Source: Hirsutella rhossiliensis
Taxonomy: Eukaryota; Ascomycota; Sordariomycetes; Hypocreales; Ophiocordycipitaceae
Assembly: GCF_020360975.1 (NCBI RefSeq)
Contig: NW_025408676.1
Coordinates: 992,001-1,056,000, forward strand
Length of the DNA: 64,000 nt
Direction of reading: 5' to 3'
The notes under the pieces: generated by a model
The model's database searches: none
What the model was told of the DNA's origin: nothing
Seen by the model: only the letters and a program-made list of their open reading frames with translations
In this document: piece after piece, positions 57,450 to 64,000 of the stretch
How positions within the stretch are numbered: position 1 is the first letter of the stretch
Layout of the letters: every line of letters starts with the position of its first letter
Position numbers and translations under genes: made by a program

Positions 57450-57870
57450 ACAGGTTTCGATATGCTGCTGCCCAACCTTCCCCCCCCCCGCCCCCTTTCC
57501 CTTTCGCTTTCGCCGCCCCCCCATATAGGCTTCCTACAAGTTCCGAATGGCCGTTTCCGAGCTCGACTTGGCGTCGCCGTGGTGCTGAAGAGGGGGGATT
57601 GTTCCGACGGGGCTCGGCCAGTCCAGGCAAACAACCACAGCGTCGCTGACCAGTCGCCTGCGGACTGAACCGGCTCGGGGTCAAAAAGCAACGCCCCCGG
57701 CTCATCACGGCGGCAGAGTGAGTGATTGATGGGTTGGTGGAGTGGGGGTGGACTGACGAGTCTCGGTGGCCACAGTAATTAGGTAGATAGGTAGTCTTAG
57801 ATGGATGGGATGCAGAGGCCGGCGAAATAGACGGTCCGCGAATGCAGGCCTACCTAGTTGGGCTTGACCG
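57450..57870 (+). pseudogene. Collapsed partial copy of the FHA-kinase gene
   Basis: Three blocks match the kinase gene at 44-46 kb in the same order and strand. 57458-57481 (CGATATGCTGCTGCCCAAC) matches about 44409-44431. 57543-57676 (from GTTCCGAATGGCCGTTTC through GACGGGGCTCGGCCAGTCCA to GCGGACTGAACCGGC) matches about 44828-44965. 57705-57840 (CGGCAGAGTGAGTGATTGAT, then GATGCAGAGGCCGGCGAAAT) matches the kinase 3' end at about 46138-46235. FHA and kinase domain sequences between the blocks are missing, and frames do not continue, so it is a relic. Similarity extends past the stop codon and no poly(A) is seen, pointing to DNA duplication with internal deletions rather than retroposition. Confidence 0.82.
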
Positions 57871-58323
57871 GCGGCTTGACCGGCGAAATAGACGGCCCGG
57901 CAGACGCGGTACATCAAACTTTGTACAGTATCATTCCTACTGTACATCCGGATGTACCCGTGCCCGTACCTTGCATTAAGCTCCCGTAGCCGCAACGTCG
58001 AGCTGACCCGAATAGTCAGACGAGGCACGGCATCATGGACGTCGTCTCCATACATGCACGTCGAGCGGCGACCATTGCCGGCAGTTGCCCAGCAGTGCCG
58101 ACTTGGACGCCAGGGGTCCTCGAGAGGTGGCGCAGGGGACAGGCAGCACGAGTAATGAGCTGCTGCTCACCGTGGATAAAAAAAAGTGGGAACCAGAGCA
58201 AATTATCCTCGAGCTCAACGGGCAGTCAACGTTTGGCCAGCTCATCCATCTTCTCGTGCCCGCAAGCATAGCATCTCGCCCGAAGCGTCTTCTTCATCCG
58301 CTGTCCTCTGCAAACGTCCAACC
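57871..58323. other. Upstream region of the peroxiredoxin gene
   Basis: No supported gene. A short unit containing CCGGCGAAATAGACGG is present at about 57820 and again at about 57882. Confidence 0.45.
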
Positions 58324-58487
58324 ATGTCCAGCGCCTTTGTCCAGCGCCCCGCCCCGGGCTTCACCACCACGGCCGTCATGCCGGGCGGCGAGTTCAAGGA
58401 GGTCTCGCTGTCCGACTATCTGGGCCAATGGTCAGTCCAGTCCTCCCCGAAGCAACCAGGCGAGAGATATGGGGGGGGTGGGGGGGG

Positions 58488-58551
<64 letters not shown>

Positions 58552-59182
58552 CAGAGAGAGAGAGACAGAGAGACAGAGAGAGCATGAGAGAGAGCATGAG
58601 CTAGCTGCTGACCAGCCCAGGGTCGTCCTCCTCTTCTACCCCCTCGACTTCACCTTTGTCTGCCCCACCGAGATCATCCAGTACAACGACGCGCTGCCGC
58701 GCTTCCGCGCCCTCAACACCACGGTCCTCGGCCTCTCGACCGACTCGCACTTTGCCCACCTCGCCTGGACCGCGCAGCCGCGCAAGCAGGGCGGCCTGGG
58801 CCCGGACCTGCAGCTGCCCCTGCTGGCCGACAAGTCGCTGCGCATCGCCCGCAGCTACGGCGTGCTGCTCGAGGACGCCGGCGTGGCCCTGCGCGGCCTC
58901 TTCATCGTCGACCCCAAGGGCGTGCTGCGCCAGGTCACCGTCAACGACCTGCCCGTCGGCCGCAACGTCGACGAGACGCTCCGCCTGATCGAGGCCCTGC
59001 AGTTCACCGACCAGCACGGCGAGGTGTGCCCGGCGGGCTGGCACAACGGCGCCAAGACCATCAAGGCCGACCCCAAGGGCAGCCTCGAGTACTTTGCCGC
59101 GGCCGGGGGGGACGCCGTCGTGGTGCAGAACGGCCACGCCAACGGCAACGGCGAGGTCAACAAGCGCGCACGCCTCGACTAG
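58324..59182 (+). CDS. Typical 2-Cys peroxiredoxin (Prx1/Tsa1-type)
   Basis: Exons 58324-58430 and 58621-59182 (intron 58431-58620, GTCAGT..CCCAG), 222 residues. The peroxidatic cysteine is C50 in [13 protein letters not shown] and the resolving cysteine is C172 in [35 protein letters not shown] and the [25 protein letters not shown] segment are standard. It reduces H2O2 and organic peroxides with thioredoxin in the cytosol. The tail after YFAAA (about 25 residues, ending NKRARLD) is longer than in yeast Tsa1 and includes a basic KRAR patch. The intron is almost wholly a G-run followed by (GA)n. Confidence 0.95.
58471..58600 (+). repeat. Polypurine G-run and (GA)n microsatellite in the peroxiredoxin intron
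   Basis: Two runs of G separated by one T, followed by about 100 bases of GA dinucleotides with scattered C, fill most of the 190-nt intron. Only the branch region CTGCTGACCAG near 58605-58616 is ordinary. Confidence 0.9.
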
Positions 59183-60138
59183 AGACGGGGCAGAGGACAC
59201 AGATGGCATGTGCCCAGTTGTAGCTGTAGTAGGTAGAATCGCTGGAGGGATAGACAAAGATGCGAGGGCAACCCAACTTTTCTAAGCTGGCCAAGCCGTC
59301 TCTCGAGTCTCAAGCGCGTCCGTCACGTGGCGATGCAGATGCCGCCGGGCCGATGGTGGTGCAACAGTGTTCAGCCATCGGGTGGCATTGGCGTTGACAT
59401 GTCTCTGGGCAGTGGGCGGGTGGGGAGATGAAGGGACCTGATATGTCTCGCTTGGCCCAGTAAACATATATATATCACCGTCTATTCTTCGTACTCCGTA
59501 TCTGTGCATAACTTATAATAAGAGCAGGTGACGACGGGGCCAGAAGGTAGGGACGGTAGCACCAGTGCAACCTACTTCTTCTTCATACATGCACTTGCAC
59601 TCGGGTAGCAAAGATGGAGGCTGTTGGCCAACAGGAACTCTTTTGCTGGGCATTGTCCATGGCAGACACACTCGGCACGCGTTGGTTGTCGGGGTCTGTC
59701 AGTCCAACGGCCAGCCACCCGCTTAGCGCATGTGAGTTGAGTGAGTGAGTTGGGTGAGTGAGTTGAGTGAGTTGAGTTGAGTTGAGCTGAGTAAGTGAGT
59801 TAAGTGAATTGAGTTGAGTTAAGTGAGTTAAGTGAGTTAAGTGAGTTAAGTGAGTTAAGTGAGTTAAGTGAGTTAAGTGAGTTAAGTGAGTTAAGTGAGT
59901 TAAGTGAGTTAAGTGAGTTAAGTGAGTTAAGTGAGTTAAGTGAGTTAAGTGAGTTAAGTGAGTTAAGTGAGTTAAGTGAGTTAAGTGAGCGAGTGTAGTT
60001 GTTGCTGCTGCGGCTTCAACATAGGGCTGCGATTTGCTTATTCATAATCAGTCGCTCTTTCCTACACTCTTCAGCTTGCTGCCCTCTCGAGCCAAGTCTG
60101 CCCCATCCCCCCCCCTCTCCATGTTGTGAGACCCGAGC

Positions 60139-60169
<31 letters not shown>

Positions 60170-60309
60170 ACTCTCTCGTCACCAAATCCCCCCCTCCCCC
60201 CTCCCCCTCCCCACACCCTCCAGTCTCCGACACCGACGCAGCAAAACCCCACCGTCTCCCTTCTCATGGTACCAGCAAAGCCATCGTCGTCGACGACCTC
60301 GTCCGCCCC
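59183..60309. other. Intergenic region with a large minisatellite
   Basis: Contains the peroxiredoxin 3' end, the GTGAGTTAA minisatellite and a CT-rich leader before the broken transporter. No gene supported. Confidence 0.5.
59738..59992 (+). repeat. 9-bp minisatellite (GTGAGTTAA)n with degenerate start
   Basis: The first about 75 bases are imperfect GAGTTGAGT-type units. From about 59815 to 59990 the unit GTGAGTTAA is repeated perfectly some 19 times. Each unit contains GTGAGT, a consensus 5' splice site. Confidence 0.93.
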
Positions 60310-62253
60310 ATGTCGACGCCGCCCGCCCCCAAGACATGCTCCCCCGCGGCGACGGCCTCCTCCTCGTCCTCGCTGGGCCCGCCGCCCCCCGACGTCGATG
60401 TCTCGGGCCTCGACGGCCTCTCCCTGGCCGAGCGCAAGTGCGCCCTCGTCGACCGCGAGCCCGACGCCCAGGGTATGGGCCGCTACCGGTGGTACGTCTG
60501 GGGCCTCTGCAGCTTCGGCTACTTCCTCGCCCTGCTGTGGGCCCAGGCCTTTGGCCTCGTCCTCGGGCCGCTGCAGCAGGAGCTCGGCTTCAGCAACAGC
60601 CAGTCGGGCGCATGTCGAGCAGCTTCAACGCCGGCTTTTTCTGAGGCTTCATGGCCGACGTAGTGGGAACGGACCGGCCCCCTCCCCCCTGGCCATGCTC
60701 TCTCCCTGTCTCTCGCCTCTCTCGTCTCTCCCGTATATGCTTCATCGTCTGGCCTCGATCAAGGCCGTCGTCGGGTCTTTAACCTGACCTGCCTGCTGTC
60801 CTCCGTCTTTGGCCTGTGCCTCGGCGCCGCAAACAGCTATAGCGCCTTCCTCGTCCTCGCCGCCTTGTCGGTTTCGGCGTCGGCGGCAACATCCCCATCG
60901 ACGGCGCCATCTTCCTCGAATTCATCCCCCAGGTCAGTCGGGCCCCTTCAGCCTAGACGCACGCACGCGACCCTCCAAAGCTGACTCCATCCAGCGCCGC
61001 CGCTTCCTCCTCGCCTGCCTGTCCGTCTTCCAGCCCGCCAGCGTCATCGTCTGCAGCGCCCTGGCCTTCGCCTTCATCCCCGGCAACTCGTGCGCGCCCA
61101 ACTTCGCCGACACCGCGCCGCTGCCCTCGTGCCGCGCGCCGCCGCCGCCCCGGGGAGCCGTGCTGCCCGCGCGCCGACAACATGGGCTGGCGCTACCTGC
61201 TCTTCACCCTCGGCGGCCTGACCCTCGCCGTCTTCTTCATGCGCACCCTCGTCTTCACCTGCCAGGAGACGCCCAAGTTCCTCATCTACCGCTGCCGCGA
61301 CGCAAAGGCCATCGAGACCATGGCCCACGTCGCAAAGACCAACAACACCCGGTGCCGCCTCACCCTCGACGTCTTTGACTTTGTGCAGCCCCAGCACGAC
61401 TGCCACCAGGTCCGCTCCGAGCTGAGCCCCCTGTACACGGACAAGCGCAAGCTGTCGCCGACGAGCTGCACCAAGAGGCTGCGGCACGGCCTGGGCCGGC
61501 TCAAGATTCCTTCAACTCGACGCACATGACGGCCTTGACCATCCTGACCTGGTTGACCTAGATCCTCGACTTTGGCGGCTTCACTATTGCCGGCTCGTGG
61601 CCTTTGACTTTCCCGTCGTCCCACTCCTCCCCCCCCCCTTCTCCCCAAAATACCCGTACTGAGCAACCTATGCCATGGCTTCTCACCGCGCCTCAGTCCC
61701 GGGGCATCTGACGTGTCGTGTCTTGACTTACTTACACCGTGTCCCAGGCTTCTACCTCCCCGCATCCTGGCCTTCAAAACGGCGCAGCTTCCATCGGCCT
61801 CGAGCACACCTACGCCTCGTACATCTACTACTACGGCCCCGGCATCGTCGCCGTGCTACTCGGCGCCTTTGACTCGCGCGTGCCGGCCATTGGGCAAAAG
61901 TGGACCATGGTGGCCTCGGCGGCCTGCATGGGCGCCTCCATCTTCCTGCTCTCCCAGGTCGACACCCCCGCCAAGAGCGAGGGCTTTTTCGTCCTCGAGT
62001 ACTTCTTCCAGTCCATGTTCAACGCCGTCCTCTACGCCTGGACCTCGCGGGCCGCCTGTTTGGCATCGTCAGCCCCCTCATCGCCCAGTCCTTGTACGGC
62101 CGCTCCGAGGCCGGCGTCAACGCCGTGCTGTACCTGGCCGGCAGCGTGAGGCTGGGCTGCGTCTTGACCACGGCGCTGTTGCCCACGCGTATCGTGGAGG
62201 ATTACTCGGACAGGGGCTCCAAGGCCCACAAGGTCGTCCCGGCACAGCCTTGA
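60310..62253 (+). pseudogene. Broken sugar-type MFS transporter
   Basis: The start MSTPPAPKTCSPAAT.. leads into MGRYRWYVWGLCSFGYFLALLWAQAFGLVLGPLQQELGF (TM1-2). The frame then shifts near 60610 and again near 60868, where LVGFGVGGNIPIDGAIFLEFIPQ is recovered in another frame. Later pieces are RRRFLLACLSVFQPASVIVCSALAFAFIPG, MGWRYLLFTLGGLTLAVFFMRTLVF, ETPKFLIYRCRDAKAIETM, a stop within LTILTWLT near 61560, HTYASYIYYYGPGIVAVLLG and EYFFQSMFNAVLYAW. A deletion at about 62043 removes the usual loop before RLFGIVSPLIAQ. With several frameshifts, stops and a deletion it cannot encode a carrier. Codon composition is still GC-rich, so decay is recent or slow. Confidence 0.88.
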
Positions 62254-62700
62254 TGGCTGCTTTTCACGATTCCAAGATGCTCTTTCAAGGGAAGATGCTA
62301 TACGAGCGGCCATGGATGGGGCATGGAGCATGGGGCTTGAATATGCAAGGAGGTATATATATATATGCCCGGGGTGGGAGGGTATCGCCGGTCGGAACGG
62401 TCATGGCTATTTCCAGATTCACACTCACAAACAATCGCGAGAGAGATTCCTCCCCCCATATGTCGGGGAAGCAAGTGTTACTTAGCGCTCGATACCTTGC
62501 ATGTAGACGACTTTTCTTTGATGAATAGTAGAAATCGACGGAAACATGTTGGACTAGCTCAAGGAAATATTAGGGACAGGCTACTTCTTATCGAGCGCGA
62601 CAACTAGACACGCATATCGCCATCACGACGCCGCCTCTCGACCATCTCTTCTCCAGCACTCCGGTGATGCGCTGGCCATCGAGAAACAAGCGGAACCTGT
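62254..62700. other. Region between the transporter relic and the reductase gene
   Basis: Short AT-containing spacer with a TATATATATATG tract at about 62355; no gene seen. Confidence 0.5.
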
Positions 62701-64000
62701 CTAGCCGAAAACCTTCGTGTTCCTGCATATCCATTTCCACATGGCCAACATCCTCTTCCGATCCAGCGGCTTAATGCCGTCTATTGTCGCCGAAACCCGC
62801 CTCGTCAGGCCAGTTTCAAACACGAGCACCGGCTGCGCCTGATTGTCGCCAACATCACCCGTCTTCCGGTGGGTCAACTCGCTCTTGAAGAGCGGAAACA
62901 GGGGCAAGTACGGGTGCCACATGCCTGACGCTGTGAAGGCGCCCTCGAGGCGGTTGAACCACTCTTCGGTCGGCATCAGGTCAAGAGGACGGCCCTCGGC
63001 CTGTTCTGCTTCCGCGATCCACTGCATCCATTGGTCCCATGTCGGCGTGGTATGCGGGTTCAAGACGTGATACACGGCCGTTCCCACCTCGGCCTGCCTT
63101 GCGCTGCCGTCCTCGCTCTCCCTGCCGGGGGCCATGTTTTCGTCCGGCAGGGCAATCTCCAGTATGGCCTGCGCTGCAAGCTCTACCGGCATCCAGTCCG
63201 CAATCACATCAGGTGCCCCCGGCAGGCACCCCATGATGCGTCCCAAGCCAAGTCCGAGCGGGTATATCTCCGTAGCGTTCCAGGCACCCATCTCGTCGCC
63301 GCAGAGCTGGCCACCGCGGATAACGGACACGGAGCAACGGCGAGGACCCTGCACACTGCTCCCGTCGATGCCGCCGCCGCCAGCAAGGTGCCTGCAGGCT
63401 GCCGCGCAGACCCGCTCAGCGACCCATTTTGATCCAGAGTAGCCTATCGGCAAGGCGTCCGAGGCGTCTTCGGATAGCCTCTCCGCCGCCGTCGGGGTGC
63501 CCACGCGCAGCATGGCCGTAAAGGAGCTGATGAAGAAGAAGCGCGCACCGCTCTCCATCGCCAGGCCGATCAAGTTGCGCGTCCCCGCAATCTGGTCCTC
63601 AAAAGAGTCGAGGCGGAGTCTAAAGTTGACTGTCCAGGCCGCGTGGACCACGACAGTGGCTTCTTCCACTATGCGCCGCCACTCTCTCTCCGCCAAGCCC
63701 AGATGTGCGTCGACCAGGCCGCACGGGAGGCACGCCACTTTTCTGCTGCCGCGGCATCCCCTCTCGAAACTGCCTTCGGGCTGCTCTAGGTCGGGCATGC
63801 CGCGATCCGCCAGCGCCGCCGAGACGCGCGCGCGAGCCGCGTGCGGGGACCGCGCCCTGACGAGGCAATATACTGCTTTGACGCGCGCGTCCTGCCGGAG
63901 CCGATGCAGCACGTACACGCCCAGAAACCCCGTTGCGCCTGTGAGCACCACGACGGTGCCGTCCTTGACCCGCGGCGCCGCGCCGAAGCTTCCTCCAAAG
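62701..64000 (-). CDS. Thioester-reductase domain, C-terminal part of an NRPS-like enzyme (partial)
   Basis: The open frame continues to the right edge of the window; about 432 residues are visible. It begins within the linker (RVKDGTVVVLTGATGFLG), where TGATGFLG is the Rossmann NAD(P)H-binding loop. The catalytic Tyr/Lys pair sits in GYSGSKWVAERV. ISSFTAML supplies the serine/threonine region, and IRGGQLCGD and YHVLNPHTTPTWDQW are typical of reductase domains that release carrier-protein thioesters as aldehydes or alcohols. Adenylation and carrier domains would be expected further right, outside the window. The frame from 63951 is open without an ATG, so the gene starts beyond the edge. Confidence 0.87.
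   Translation of the reverse strand, partial: FGGSFGAAPRVKDGTVVVLTGATGFLGVYVLHRLRQDARVKAVYCLVRARSPHAARARVSAALADRGMPDLEQPEGSFERGCRGSRKVACLPCGLVDAHLGLAEREWRRIVEEATVVVHAAWTVNFRLRLDSFEDQIAGTRNLIGLAMESGARFFFISSFTAMLRVGTPTAAERLSEDASDALPIGYSGSKWVAERVCAAACRHLAGGGGIDGSSVQGPRRCSVSVIRGGQLCGDEMGAWNATEIYPLGLGLGRIMGCLPGAPDVIADWMPVELAAQAILEIALPDENMAPGRESEDGSARQAEVGTAVYHVLNPHTTPTWDQWMQWIAEAEQAEGRPLDLMPTEEWFNRLEGAFTASGMWHPYLPLFPLFKSELTHRKTGDVGDNQAQPVLVFETGLTRRVSATIDGIKPLDRKRMLAMWKWICRNTKVFG

Overview
The window looks like nuclear DNA of a filamentous ascomycete (Pezizomycotina, most likely Sordariomycetes/Hypocreales; this placement is inference). Genes are GC-rich and carry short introns (mostly 50-130 nt) with GT..AG ends and CTGAC-type branch sites. 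Spliceosomal SmE, ribosome-biogenesis NIP7, adenylosuccinate synthetase and a 2-Cys peroxiredoxin are all fungal-type and intact. There is no bacterial operon structure, and I saw no tRNA, rRNA or CRISPR array. Exon coordinates were worked out by hand from splice signals and reading frames.

Layout. 0-13 kb: a GST (cut by the left edge), an extradiol DOPA-dioxygenase-like enzyme, a secreted class II haem peroxidase, a secreted GH43 glycosidase, and the wreck of an allantoate-permease-like MFS transporter. 13-16.3 kb: AT-richer DNA enclosing one cysteine-rich secreted protein built from two copies of an 8-Cys module. 18-22 kb: a secreted class 3 lipase and an Art1/LDB19-type arrestin. 22-30 kb: a 7.8-kb stretch without a recognisable gene. 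30-31 kb: a secreted 6-Cys protein with a long repeat tail and a 21-G tract. 33-41 kb: an amidohydrolase, SmE, NIP7 and adenylosuccinate synthetase. 41.5-46 kb: a divergent pair, an uncharacterised NLS-tailed protein and an FHA-kinase. 46-56 kb: AMP-dependent ligase, ATP-grasp enzyme, MFS transporter and tyrosinase, a plausible small biosynthetic cluster. 57-64 kb: a truncated copy of the FHA-kinase, peroxiredoxin, a minisatellite, a broken sugar-type MFS transporter, and the C-terminal reductase domain of an NRPS-like enzyme running off the right edge.

Two themes stand out. First, several accessory genes are damaged (two multiply broken MFS transporters, one MFS gene with a single in-frame TGA, a ligase with a one-base frameshift, a collapsed kinase duplicate) while the housekeeping genes are intact. 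This argues for real gene decay rather than general sequencing error. Second, the secreted and cluster genes (two-module Cys-rich protein, repeat-tailed Cys protein, His/Gly-tailed tyrosinase beside an ATP-grasp and an adenylating enzyme) are the best candidates for undescribed biology.
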